Below are positions 1-8,290 of a stretch of 64,000 bases of DNA, piece by piece (the stretch's first letter is position 1; each line of letters opens with the position of its first letter). The position numbers were made by a program, and so were the translations under genes. Origin of the DNA: Granulicatella elegans ATCC 700633. GTDB taxonomy: Bacteria > Bacillota > Bacilli > Lactobacillales > Aerococcaceae. The notes below the pieces were generated by a model, which had not been told where the DNA came from, did no database searches, and saw only the letters and a list, made by a program, of their open reading frames with translations. The stretch is from the NCBI RefSeq assembly GCF_000162475.2, contig NZ_KI391971.1, positions 1,571,609 to 1,635,608 of the forward strand, given 5' to 3'.

Positions 1-2
1 AT

Positions 3-437
3 TTCCCTGAAGAATATCAACTTCTTCTAACAATTCCTGGTATTAGTGATAATTGTTGTGCCACTATATTAGCTGAAATTGGTCCAAATGTTGATGATTT
101 TAAAACTGATAAGAAATTAGCTTCATGGGCTGGGATGTGCCCAGGTTCTAACGAAAGTGCCGGTGTAAAAAAATCTTCACACACGACGCAAGGCAATAAA
201 TATCTTAAACAAGCCTTAGTAATGTCGGTGTTAAGTGTTCAACGTGCTAAAGAAGAAACCTTTTCACTTTTCTATCAGCGAATTTCCAGCAGAGGAAGTA
301 AAATGAAAGCTATTATCGCTTGTGGTCATAAAATGCTTAGAATTATCTATAAAATACTTCAATCGCACCAACCTTATAATAGTCAAAAAGCGTTAGGTCT
401 GCGACAACAGACTAACGCTTTATCTTTGACAATTTAA
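3..437 (+). CDS. IS110-family transposase, C-terminal part (5' end outside window)
   Basis: The frame is open from the left edge, so the ATG at 135 is internal. The translation holds the C-terminal transposase_20 region typical of IS110/IS116/IS902 transposases: an IPGI motif near the edge, then an LAEIG helix, LASWAGMCPG and QGNKYLKQALV. These enzymes are DEDD recombinases that move circular intermediates and usually lack terminal inverted repeats. The N-terminal catalytic domain lies outside the window, so intactness cannot be judged. A strong hairpin (388-421) overlaps the last codons. Family assignment is secure; the element's right boundary is not visible. Confidence 0.85.
   Translation, partial: FPEEYQLLLTIPGISDNCCATILAEIGPNVDDFKTDKKLASWAGMCPGSNESAGVKKSSHTTQGNKYLKQALVMSVLSVQRAKEETFSLFYQRISSRGSKMKAIIACGHKMLRIIYKILQSHQPYNSQKALGLRQQTNALSLTI
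388..421 (+). terminator. Hairpin overlapping the 3' end of the IS110 transposase
   Basis: The arms AAAGCGTTA (388-396) and TAACGCTTT (413-421) are perfect complements, and an inner GTCTG/CAGAC extends the stem. There is only a weak T-tract. It could end transposase transcription or block read-in; its position inside the ORF is unusual. Confidence 0.5.
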
Positions 438-505
438 AAAAATTTCCACTTATATTATAGCATAGGTAGTATCTTTTTGTCTTTTTTTCGTACTTTGTTT
501 CAAAT

Positions 506-577
506 AAAAATCGAGATCAAGGCTCGATTTTTAGCCATGAGATTCGCATTCGCGAAGCTGCTGGCGTCCCTTACTAC
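506..577 (+). repeat. Intergenic hairpin repeat, copy 1
   Basis: A hairpin with arms AAAAATCGAG (506-515) and CTCGATTTTT (523-532) is followed by TTAGCCATGAGA and then GCTGCTGGCGTCC. The same string order, in reverse complement, lies at 7111-7172. The hairpin is U-rich on both strands and could act as a bidirectional terminator; it is the only hairpin found downstream of oppA. I do not recognise the repeat family. Confidence 0.6.
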
Positions 578-615
578 TTACAGGGAAGTCATATAAAAAT
601 ATACTAATTTTTTAA

Positions 616-2409
616 TTATTTAGTAGCTGTTTCTGAAACAACTTCAAGTTGGTATAAAGCAGATTTAGAATCTTTATTACCAATTTCAGAGTTCATGAAT
701 TTCACACGTTTGTTCACGGCAGTTACAGAATCACCAATTAAAGTTGGGAAGATGAACGCTTGATCGTGAACATATTTTTGCCATTCTTTGTAGAATTCTA
801 CATTCTTAGCTTCATCAAATGCTTCTGTTGAACTGATTTTAGCGATTAAATCATTAGCTTCAGCACTTACAAAACGAGCAAAGTTGAACTTAGCTGTTTC
901 TCCGAATAAACCAGCAGGGTTTGGATCATAACCAGTTCCCCATCCACCAGCGAACATATCGATTTCAGGATCATCTGCTTGAACTTTTTCATAGAATACA
1001 TTTGATTCAAGAGTACGGCCAGTGTAAAGTTTTACATCTAAACCAATTTCTTTCCACCATAATAGATATTGTTGGATTAATGATTCGTTTGCATCATCAC
1101 GAGTACGAGCTGCAAAGTTAATTGATAATTTAGAACCATCTTTGTTTTCACGTAATCCATCGCCATCAGTATCTTTATAACCAGCTTCATCTAATAATTG
1201 TTTAGCTTTTTCTGGGTTATAATCAAATCCTTCTTGGTTTGGATTGTAAATATCTTTGAAGAATGGGATGATAATTGAGTTTGTTCCACGTTGTAAACCA
1301 TGATACATGCTTTCACCAGCTGCATTGATATCTAAAGCATAAGCCAATGCTTGACGTAAAACTGGATCTTTCATTTTAGCATTTGGATCCATTACGTTTT
1401 TGCCTTGTTCTTTATCGTATTTACCTAAGTGGAATGCAACATATTCATATTGAGAAGCAAATGAACTAATGAATGAAACATTTGTTAAATCTTTGTATGC
1501 TTCATATTGAGCACTTGGCATTGAAGCAACATCATAGTTACCAGCTTTCATTTGAGAAACGATTGTATCTGGAGAAACTACTTCCATTACAACTTTATCT
1601 AATTTAGCACGACCTTTGTAGTAATGTTCATTTGGTACTAATGTTACAGACTCACCAGGAGTGATTGATTCAATCTTGAATGGTCCAAGGCCTACACCTT
1701 TATTTCCACGTACATAGTCACTCTTTTCCCATTCAGCTACTGGAATTGTTGAGAAAATGTGTTTTGGCATTACATAGTAAGGTAAAGCTCCACCTGCTAA
1801 TTGCATTGATGGACGCATTTGTTTGAAATGAATTTTCACTGAGTAGTCATCTAATTTTTCTACCCCAGAAATTGAGCTAGCTTCACCACTATGGAATTTA
1901 TCCATACCTTCGATGTTTTGGTAGTTAGAGTTATAACGAACACCTGTATAATCTTTATTTCCGATAGCTTCAATTGCGAAGATATAGTCATCGATTGTTA
2001 AAGGTTGTCCATCTGACCATTTATAGTCTTTAGAGTTTAATTTAACTGTAGCAGTTTTACCTTCTACGTCAAATTCAATAGCACCCATACCAGTATTTGT
2101 TAATTTACGGTTTTCATCATATTCAAACAATGTAGTATCAATTTGAGATGTAATTGATGAATCTGATGAATCTGATGCTAATTCATCCATGAATAATCCT
2201 TTAAATGGAGATGCTGAAACTAATGCATATTTTAATGTTCCACCTTTAATTGGTGTACCTTCGTGCGTTACTTCAGATGCATATTTAGTTTTTGGTTGTG
2301 GAGTTCCACCTGTTGTAATTGAGTTGCTAGATTGTCCTTTTCCACCACATGCTGCTAATGTTAAAGCTACAGCTGCAGTTGAGAAAAATAATAGTCCTTT
2401 TTTCTTCAT
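616..2409 (-). CDS. oppA: Oligopeptide ABC transporter substrate-binding lipoprotein
   Basis: This is an SBP_bac_5 (OppA/DppA-type) solute-binding protein that captures peptides outside the membrane for an ABC importer. The lipoprotein signal has a KKK start, a hydrophobic core and the lipobox LAAC, with the lipidated Cys at residue 21. The 597-residue length is normal for OppA. Family sequences include the NEHYYKGRAKLDKVV region and QALAYALDI. The start ATG has an AGGAGG site seven bases upstream. No oppBCDF genes are adjacent, so the permease is encoded elsewhere. A CodY-like box lies 31-45 bp upstream of the start. The exact ligand (oligopeptide or pheromone) cannot be told. Confidence 0.9.
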   Translation of the reverse strand: MKKKGLLFFSTAAVALTLAACGGKGQSSNSITTGGTPQPKTKYASEVTHEGTPIKGGTLKYALVSASPFKGLFMDELASDSSDSSITSQIDTTLFEYDENRKLTNTGMGAIEFDVEGKTATVKLNSKDYKWSDGQPLTIDDYIFAIEAIGNKDYTGVRYNSNYQNIEGMDKFHSGEASSISGVEKLDDYSVKIHFKQMRPSMQLAGGALPYYVMPKHIFSTIPVAEWEKSDYVRGNKGVGLGPFKIESITPGESVTLVPNEHYYKGRAKLDKVVMEVVSPDTIVSQMKAGNYDVASMPSAQYEAYKDLTNVSFISSFASQYEYVAFHLGKYDKEQGKNVMDPNAKMKDPVLRQALAYALDINAAGESMYHGLQRGTNSIIIPFFKDIYNPNQEGFDYNPEKAKQLLDEAGYKDTDGDGLRENKDGSKLSINFAARTRDDANESLIQQYLLWWKEIGLDVKLYTGRTLESNVFYEKVQADDPEIDMFAGGWGTGYDPNPAGLFGETAKFNFARFVSAEANDLIAKISSTEAFDEAKNVEFYKEWQKYVHDQAFIFPTLIGDSVTAVNKRVKFMNSEIGNKDSKSALYQLEVVSETATK

Positions 2410-2439
2410 ATTTCCTCCTGACTGTCAGACCTATATCAG

Positions 2440-2454
2440 AATTGTCTGACAATT
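2440..2454 (-). promoter_or_regulatory. CodY-like operator upstream of oppA
   Basis: The 15-base palindrome AATTGTCAGACAATT matches the CodY consensus AATTTTCWGAAAATT at 13 of 15 positions. It lies between the gene and its upstream AT-rich region. CodY represses peptide-transport genes in many low-G+C Gram-positives when branched-chain amino acids and GTP are plentiful. That it works here is an inference, because codY is not in the window. Confidence 0.5.
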
Positions 2455-2585
2455 AAATTAACTTCCTATACTTTAACAGTTTCTTAACAAAAAAGCAATC
2501 ATTTTTTATTAATTTTTTTCATTTTTTTTTAGAAATTTTATCATCTGTTATTTATTCTTTATCACATCTATGTTTAGACATAAAA

Positions 2586-2609
2586 AAGAGACGATTGAAC
2601 TCGTCTCTT
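2586..2609 (-). terminator. Rho-independent terminator of pepF
   Basis: The stem AAGAGACGA/TCGTCTCTT has a six-base loop and is followed on the minus strand by a run of six Us. It sits just downstream of the pepF stop codon. Confidence 0.85.
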
Positions 2610-2621
2610 CTGATACATTTC

Positions 2622-4361
2622 TTATTTATTTAATGGAGTTAAAGCTATAAATGCTTCAATAGACTCTGCTACTTCTGCTAATGCTTTCTTCCAGAATTCT
2701 GGAGTACTTACATCTACTCCTAAAACTTTAGCAGTATCTTCTACACTTGATACAGTTGTTGCACGAAGTAATTCTTGATATTTTTCAACAAAGCCTTCTG
2801 GTTGTTCTTGATAAATGGCATATAATCCTTTAGAGAATAATCCACCAAATGCATATGGGAAGTTATAGAAACTTAATCCAGTACTATAATAGTGAGGTTT
2901 ACATGCCCACATATATGGATGTAAGTAAGATTGATCTAGACCGTCACCATACGCTTCTTTTTGTGCAGATAACATCATTTCTTCTAAATCTTTAGAGAAC
3001 ATAAATGATTGTTTACGATTTTCAAAAACAGCTGTTTCGAATAAATAACGAGAATAAATATCGACAATAATTTGAGTAGTATCTTGTAATTGAGATTCAA
3101 TTAATGCGATTTTTTCTTCATCACTTGCTTCTTTAATTGCTGTATTCATAATGATATTTTCATTAAATGTTGAAGCTGTTTCTGCAACTGGCATTGAATA
3201 ATCTTGGTTTAATGGACGATGGTTTTCAATGTGTAAACCATGATAAGCATGCCCTAATTCGTGCGCTAATGTTACAACGTCACTTAATGATCCAGTAAAG
3301 TTCGTTAACACACGTGATTGTTTAATCATTGGTAAGTTTGCACAAAATGCTCCCCCAACTTTTCCTTTACGAGGGTAGAAATCAATATAGTGTTTATCAA
3401 AGAATTCTTCTGTCATTTCTGCTAAATCAGCTGAGAATGTTTTGAAGTTTTCAATTAAGTAATCTTTTGATTCTTCCACTGTAAATGTACGACTACTGTT
3501 TCCAACAGGTGCAAATAAATCATAGAATGGTAATCCATTTTCATGACCTAATAAAGCTGCTTTATGGCGTAAATATTTTCTAAAGTTTGGTAAATATTCA
3601 CGGATTGCTTCTAATAGTGCATCTAAAGTTTCATGACTCATACGAGAAGCTTCTAAAGTATGTGCTAATGGAGATTCAAATCCACGTAATTGTGAAGTTG
3701 TTAATACTTCTTTTTTAATATGGTTTAATGAGAAAGCAATTGGTTCTTTAATCGCATCATACATTTTTAACTCTGCTTCATACGCTGACTTACGTACTTC
3801 TGCATCGCTATCATATGCTTTACCACGAATTTCACTTAAAGTAACTACTTCGCCTTTATATTCGCCTTGAGCACTTGACCACATGAAGTCGAATAATTGA
3901 GACCAAGCTTTTCCTCCACTAATAGACATTTTTGCTAAAACTTCTTCTAACTCATCACTTAATAAGTGAGCTGCTTCTTTTTTAGCTTCTTCAAAATAAT
4001 AACGATATTCTGCTAAGAAAGGATCTGTTGTAATATCTGTTTGAATAGTTCCTAAAAATTTTGAAACTTTTGCATAAGTAGCTTGTAAATCAGCTGAAAC
4101 TCCTGCTAATTGTACTTCTACTTGTGTCGCTGTTTCATGCGTTGTATCTGTCGCTAATGTTAAATGAATATAATTATATAAACGACCTGTTAAAACTGTT
4201 GATTCTTCTAATAATTTTACAACTTGTGTAATTCCTTCAATCGAATCTTCTAATGTTAAACTTTCAAATTTTCCTTTTAACGCTTTATAAGATTCTACAT
4301 CTTGTTTAAATTCTTGACTTTCAAATGATGGGTATAAATCTTCTAATGTCCATTCATACAT
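2622..4361 (-). CDS. pepF: M3-family oligoendopeptidase F
   Basis: This is a cytoplasmic zinc metallopeptidase that cleaves short peptides, typically of 7-17 residues; it probably works downstream of Opp peptide uptake. The zinc motif HELGH is at about residues 367-371 in the string TLAHELGHAYHG, and a second conserved region (PVAETASTFNE) follows. The length of 579 residues fits the pepF/M3 subfamily (about 565-600). The N-terminus MYEWTLEDLYPSF is typical of the family, and an AGGAGG-type site precedes the ATG. It is monocistronic with its own terminator, next to oppA on the same strand, which suits a peptide-use cluster. No lesion is seen. Confidence 0.92.
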   Translation of the reverse strand: MYEWTLEDLYPSFESQEFKQDVESYKALKGKFESLTLEDSIEGITQVVKLLEESTVLTGRLYNYIHLTLATDTTHETATQVEVQLAGVSADLQATYAKVSKFLGTIQTDITTDPFLAEYRYYFEEAKKEAAHLLSDELEEVLAKMSISGGKAWSQLFDFMWSSAQGEYKGEVVTLSEIRGKAYDSDAEVRKSAYEAELKMYDAIKEPIAFSLNHIKKEVLTTSQLRGFESPLAHTLEASRMSHETLDALLEAIREYLPNFRKYLRHKAALLGHENGLPFYDLFAPVGNSSRTFTVEESKDYLIENFKTFSADLAEMTEEFFDKHYIDFYPRKGKVGGAFCANLPMIKQSRVLTNFTGSLSDVVTLAHELGHAYHGLHIENHRPLNQDYSMPVAETASTFNENIIMNTAIKEASDEEKIALIESQLQDTTQIIVDIYSRYLFETAVFENRKQSFMFSKDLEEMMLSAQKEAYGDGLDQSYLHPYMWACKPHYYSTGLSFYNFPYAFGGLFSKGLYAIYQEQPEGFVEKYQELLRATTVSSVEDTAKVLGVDVSTPEFWKKALAEVAESIEAFIALTPLNK

Positions 4362-4430
4362 CTTTCATTCCTCCTCTTTTTTCCGTATCTTTTATTATAC
4401 TGTATTTAGTACACTTTTTCCATGATAGGA

Positions 4431-5783
4431 TTAATTTTTCAATGATTGTACAGGTGCTGGAATTCTTCCACCACGGTTAACAAACAAATCACAATTGCCC
4501 TCTTTAACAGGCATAATTGGAGCATATCCTAACAATCCACCAAATTCTACAGAATCTCCTACTTTTCCACCAGGAACAGGGATAATACGTACAGCAGTTG
4601 TTTTTGTATTAATCATTCCAATAGCAGCTTCATCCGCTATAATTCCTGAAATGGTAGTAGCAGAAGTGTCTCCCGGAACAGCAATCATATCTAATCCAAC
4701 GGAACATACCGCCGTCATTGCTTCTAATTTATCTAATGTTAAAACGCCATTTGTAGCTGCTTCAATCATTCCTTCATCTTCTGAAACTGGAATAAATGCT
4801 CCACTTAATCCACCAACTGCAGAACTAGCCATCATACCGCCTTTTTTCACAGCATCGTTTAATAATGCTAAGGCAGCTGTTGTACCATGAGTTCCTGTCA
4901 CCGACAAGCCCATTTCTTCTAAAATACGAGCAACTGAATCCCCTACTGCAGGAGTTGGTGCAAGAGATAAGTCTAAAATTCCAAATGGAATACCTAACAT
5001 TTGACTAGCTTTTTGACCAATTAGTTCCCCAACACGAGTAATTTTAAACGCAGTTTTCTTAACAATTTCTGCAATTTCTGTTAATGTTTCCGCTTCATGA
5101 TTTTCAAGAGCAGCTTTTACAACACCAGGTCCAGAAACTCCAACATTAATGACCGCATCTGCTTCTCCACTTCCATGGAAAGCTCCCGCCATAAACGGAT
5201 TATCTTCTACTGCATTACAGAAAATCACGACTTTAGCACAGCCAAATCCTTCTGGAGTAATTTCAGCTGTTTCTTTAATGATTTCTCCAACTAATTTTAC
5301 AGCATCCATATTAATTCCAGCTTTTGTAGAACCAATATTCACAGAGCTACAGACAATGTCGGTAACCTTCATTGCTTCTGGAATTGAACGAATTAACACT
5401 TCATCTGAAGGACTCATCCCTTTTTGAACTAAGGCAGAAAATCCACCAATAAAAGATACGCCAATGGCTTTGGCTGCTCGATCCAATGTTTGAGCAATAG
5501 AAACATAGCTATCTGCTTTTGTAGCTGCTGCAATTTGAGCAATCGGAGTTACAGAAATTCGTTGGTTAACAATCGGCACACCATATTGTAGTGATAATTC
5601 GTGCGCAGTTTTCACTAAATCTTTTCCAATACGTGTAATTTTGCTATAAATATTTTGATTTAATACATCAATATCTGGATGAATACAATCATGTAAATCA
5701 ATTCCAATTGTAATGGTACGAACATCAAAATTTTGTTCTTTTACCATCGAAATTGTTTCTAAAATTTCACTATGTTGAACCAT
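4431..5783 (-). CDS. UPF0210 (DUF711/PFL) family protein
   Basis: This is a 450-residue member of UPF0210, a widely conserved family of unproven function whose fold is related to glycyl-radical/pyruvate formate-lyase-like proteins. Typical strings are [19 protein letters not shown] at the N-terminus, [11 protein letters not shown], and [17 protein letters not shown] in the middle. It starts eight bases after the stop of the ACT-domain gene, and its AGGTGAAGG site overlaps that stop, so the two are translationally linked. The UPF0237-UPF0210 pair is conserved across Firmicutes. The ACT partner suggests response to a small metabolite, but the ligand is unknown. Confidence 0.88.
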   Translation of the reverse strand: MVQHSEILETISMVKEQNFDVRTITIGIDLHDCIHPDIDVLNQNIYSKITRIGKDLVKTAHELSLQYGVPIVNQRISVTPIAQIAAATKADSYVSIAQTLDRAAKAIGVSFIGGFSALVQKGMSPSDEVLIRSIPEAMKVTDIVCSSVNIGSTKAGINMDAVKLVGEIIKETAEITPEGFGCAKVVIFCNAVEDNPFMAGAFHGSGEADAVINVGVSGPGVVKAALENHEAETLTEIAEIVKKTAFKITRVGELIGQKASQMLGIPFGILDLSLAPTPAVGDSVARILEEMGLSVTGTHGTTAALALLNDAVKKGGMMASSAVGGLSGAFIPVSEDEGMIEAATNGVLTLDKLEAMTAVCSVGLDMIAVPGDTSATTISGIIADEAAIGMINTKTTAVRIIPVPGGKVGDSVEFGGLLGYAPIMPVKEGNCDLFVNRGGRIPAPVQSLKN

Positions 5784-5791
5784 TCCTTCAC

Positions 5792-6064
5792 CTAACCAAT
5801 CCGATGCATCGCTTCAAAAATTTCATGATTTTGAATACGAATATCTAATGCTAAAGTTTTTCCTTGTTCGTTAATATAAGGAGCCAATTCTACAAATGGC
5901 ATTTTACTTGTAGATACATCTACTAAAATTAACATTGTAAAATATTCTTCCATAATTTCTTGAGAGATATTTACAATATTAATATTTTGTTCTGCTAATA
6001 ATTTTGATACTTCATAAACAATACCGACACGATCTTTGCCGACAACTGTTACGACTGCTTTCAT
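5792..6064 (-). CDS. ACT-domain protein, UPF0237 family
   Basis: This 90-residue protein consists of a single ACT domain. It begins [19 protein letters not shown], the characteristic strand-helix start of UPF0237, followed by [10 protein letters not shown] and the second strand. ACT domains bind amino acids and control partner enzymes; the partner is presumably the UPF0210 protein encoded eight bases downstream. An AGGAG site precedes the ATG. The pair diverges from the PucR-type regulator gene. No direct evidence for a ligand is visible. Confidence 0.88.
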   Translation of the reverse strand: MKAVVTVVGKDRVGIVYEVSKLLAEQNINIVNISQEIMEEYFTMLILVDVSTSKMPFVELAPYINEQGKTLALDIRIQNHEIFEAMHRIG

Positions 6065-6173
6065 ATTCTCACTCCTTTTATAAAGTTGCTTCTATTGTAT
6101 CGAATTTTCAAAAAAAATCCTAGTCAAAACTATAATTCCTTTTTCTTCTTTTTATTTCCCAGAAGTTTTAGTG

Positions 6174-6179
6174 TATACT
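6174..6179 (+). promoter_or_regulatory. -10 box of the PucR-type regulator gene
   Basis: TATACT lies 33 bp upstream of the ATG at 6207. Because it overlaps the alternative GTG start at 6171, it supports 6207 as the true start. The -35 is weak (TTTATT at a 17-bp spacing). Confidence 0.5.
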
Positions 6180-6206
6180 ACAATAGAAGAAGAAAAGGAG
6201 ACAGTT

Positions 6207-7076
6207 ATGAAATACGAAGAATGGTTACAATTATTTCCAAATTCTAAAATAATACATCATATTCCAGAAGATACAGAGGACTCTATTATCCCTTTAGAAG
6301 AAAATACTTATTTACAAATTCCATATGAACAATTATCGAATCGTGAACTAGCTTTATTAGAAACTTTTAAAAAAACACCTACAAAAGTTACAACTCAACT
6401 TTCACCTTGGCAACAATATTTAGAACAAGGAGGAAAATGCCCTGTTCAGTTGGAAAATATTCAATTCATTCATGTTTGTTTGATTCAAAAAAATGATGAT
6501 TTTAATGAACAAGAATGGCTAGAGATGATGCAAGAGATTTTCGGAGATGTGTTAACGAGTTTTTCTTGTTTTCCAAAACATTATACAATTGTTCGAAAAG
6601 CGGATGTTGAGACCATTACAACCCAAGATTTGCAAGCAATTCATGCAACAGTCGAAGAAGATTTTGCAATTTCAATGAAGATTTTTATTGGAAATATTTG
6701 GAAAATGTCAGAAGATATTTCGGGAATTTATCAAGCTGAGAAAGCTTTATTTGTAACGTATTTGCATGAGTCGAATAAGCAGACTTGTTTGGCTTTTGCA
6801 CCGATGGTTTTATGGGGATTTGCGCAGAAAAAGTTAGATTTTTCACCGATTCCTGAGACTTTGTATCAGCAGATGGTTCAAGATGAATTTCCTGATTTGA
6901 TTGAGGCGTTGTGGCAAGAGCGTGGGACTTTAACGAAGGCGGCAACTCGTTTGTTTATTCATCGTAATACGTTGCAATATCGAATTGATCGGTTTGGACA
7001 GTTGACAGGATTGGCGTTGAAGAATATGGACGATCTGACTCTCTGTCATTTCCTTTTGATGCAACAGGAATACTAA
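6207..7076 (+). CDS. PucR/CdaR-type helix-turn-helix transcriptional regulator
   Basis: The protein has 289 residues from the ATG at 6207, which has an AGGAG site seven bases upstream. A longer frame from GTG 6171 would start inside the promoter. The C-terminus carries the PucR-type HTH_30 domain: TKAATRLFIHRNTLQYRIDR followed by TGLALKNMDDLTLCHFLLM. The first about 230 residues are a poorly conserved sensor region without membrane segments or a recognisable ligand domain. Such regulators often control catabolic or purine/sugar-acid genes nearby. Here it is divergent from UPF0237/UPF0210, and the target is unknown. Confidence 0.8.
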   Translation: MKYEEWLQLFPNSKIIHHIPEDTEDSIIPLEENTYLQIPYEQLSNRELALLETFKKTPTKVTTQLSPWQQYLEQGGKCPVQLENIQFIHVCLIQKNDDFNEQEWLEMMQEIFGDVLTSFSCFPKHYTIVRKADVETITTQDLQAIHATVEEDFAISMKIFIGNIWKMSEDISGIYQAEKALFVTYLHESNKQTCLAFAPMVLWGFAQKKLDFSPIPETLYQQMVQDEFPDLIEALWQERGTLTKAATRLFIHRNTLQYRIDRFGQLTGLALKNMDDLTLCHFLLMQQEY

Positions 7077-7085
7077 CAATACAAT

Positions 7086-7238
7086 AAAATGAAATCCCTA
7101 TTTCTTCTGTAGTGAGGACGCCAGCAGACCTGCAGTCTCATGGCTAAAATTCGAGCCTTGGTCTCGAATTTTCCTTTGTAATAATACCCAACTCTGGGTA
7201 TTATTACTTGCACTACTAAGAAATAGGGATTTCATTTT
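7086..7238. repeat. Nested-hairpin intergenic element, copy 2 of the repeat
   Basis: An outer perfect 21-bp inverted repeat (7086-7106 and 7218-7238) encloses the repeat core (7111-7172, reverse complement of 506-577) and a second perfect hairpin, 12-bp arms at 7179-7190 and 7195-7206. A transcript of either strand would fold into a long stem with two internal hairpins. The element lies just after the PucR-type gene and could end its transcription. No ORF with a ribosome site is inside. It resembles a MITE or structured-RNA repeat, family unknown. Confidence 0.65.
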
Positions 7239-7372
7239 ATTTTTTGACGTTTTCTTTTTGTATCTGACGTTTTTATTGAGGGGGAAACGTACGTAATGAG
7301 GTTGCAAGCAGTCATTGTTGGTGTCTTATTGATTTCACTATCAAGAAATGGTAAGGATTTTTCCACAAAAAA
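7239..7372. other. Rest of the intergenic gap after the hairpin element
   Basis: Between the hairpin element and the terminator at 7373 I see no coding frame with a ribosome site, promoter or repeat. The gap 7077-7413 therefore holds only the element, this filler and the terminator. Confidence 0.5.
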
Positions 7373-7392
7373 AAGACGACCGGAGTCGTCTT
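7373..7392 (-). terminator. Terminator of the 230-residue choline-binding protein gene
   Basis: The stem AAGACGAC/GTCGTCTT with a four-base loop is followed on the minus strand by eight Us. It lies 22 bp past the stop codon. Confidence 0.88.
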
Positions 7393-7413
7393 CTTATTAT
7401 CGTTCAATAACAA

Positions 7414-8106
7414 TTAAATCCATTGACCGTTTTCGTTTACGTAGTAACCATCAGGAGTTTTTGTGTTTCTTAAAATTGCACCTGATTTGCTTGCGTAGAA
7501 CCAACCGCCATTTGCTTCAAACCATTCGTTTTCAGCCATTACACCTGATTCATTGAAATGATAAACTTCATCATTTGATTTAATCCATGCATTTGTAACA
7601 ATTGTTCCTTTTTCAGTTGCAAAATACCATTTACCAGCTACTTGGAACCATTCATAAACTTTTAATGCTCCTGATTTATCAGCGTAATACCAACCTTCTT
7701 TTTGTTGGAACCATTGATTCTCTTTCATCGCACCTGATTCATCAAAGTAATACCAAGTTTTATTTACTTCAAAGAATCCTTTTTTCATAATACCAATTCC
7801 TTTATGCTCACCTGTTAATTCATTTAAGTAGTACCAAGTACCATTGTCTTGAACCCAACCAGTTTGAACTTCACCTGTTTGACTTAAATAAACCCAAGTT
7901 TTGTCTACTCCTTCTTTTTTCTCTTCAGAATCATTAATTGATTTCCAACCTTTTCCTTTTTGTCCATTTTCAACATAATATACTTTTCCATTTTCACGGA
8001 TAAATCCAGTGTTACTTTGTTCTGCAGCTTGCACATTTGAACTTGTTGCTAAAAAGCTAGTACCTAAAACTGCTAAACTTGCTAACATTAATTGATGTTT
8101 TTTCAT
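7414..8106 (-). CDS. Choline-binding-repeat surface protein (230 aa)
   Basis: The start MKKHQLML is used because an AAAGGGGAA site lies upstream of it; the frame can be extended 28 codons further but without support. A Sec signal peptide with predicted cleavage near VQAAEQ (about residue 27) is followed almost entirely by CW_binding_1-type repeats of about 20 residues rich in W, Y and G, such as GTWYYLNEL and GWYYADKSGAL. These bind phosphorylcholine on teichoic acid. No separate catalytic domain is seen, so it is a repeat-only surface protein. The C-terminal TPDGYYVNENGQWI is shared with the cluster at 32-36 kb. Confidence 0.85.
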   Translation of the reverse strand: MKKHQLMLASLAVLGTSFLATSSNVQAAEQSNTGFIRENGKVYYVENGQKGKGWKSINDSEEKKEGVDKTWVYLSQTGEVQTGWVQDNGTWYYLNELTGEHKGIGIMKKGFFEVNKTWYYFDESGAMKENQWFQQKEGWYYADKSGALKVYEWFQVAGKWYFATEKGTIVTNAWIKSNDEVYHFNESGVMAENEWFEANGGWFYASKSGAILRNTKTPDGYYVNENGQWI

Positions 8107-8156
8107 AAAAAAATTCCCCTTTATAATTGCTACAATTTGCATTATGATGCATGCTA

Positions 8157-8186
8157 ACTGTACCACTACCTCATTGTGAAAGTCAA
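8157..8186 (-). promoter_or_regulatory. Probable promoter of the 230-residue choline-binding protein
   Basis: TTGACT (8181-8186) and TACAGT (8157-8162) are separated by 18 bp, about 50 bp upstream of the start codon. Confidence 0.5.
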
Positions 8187-8212
8187 ACAATACCCGTTCT
8201 ACAAATCAATAA

Positions 8213-8270
8213 AAAATCCACTTCTCAGTAGCTTGTCTAAAAAAGACTTACTACATAAGAAATGGATTTT
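8213..8270 (-). terminator. Long terminator hairpin downstream of clpC
   Basis: The outer arms AAAATCCA/TGGATTTT (8213-8220, 8263-8270) enclose a further imperfect stem (GTAGTAAGTCT against AGACAAGCTAC), with Us on the distal side in the minus direction. It is longer than usual but placed correctly. Confidence 0.7.
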
Positions 8271-8290
8271 CTAATTTTAAACTTTATCAA

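Noticed and set aside
6171-6206. GTG start giving 12 extra residues to the PucR-type regulator
   Set aside because: It overlaps the TATACT box and has no ribosome site, whereas ATG 6207 has AGGAG.
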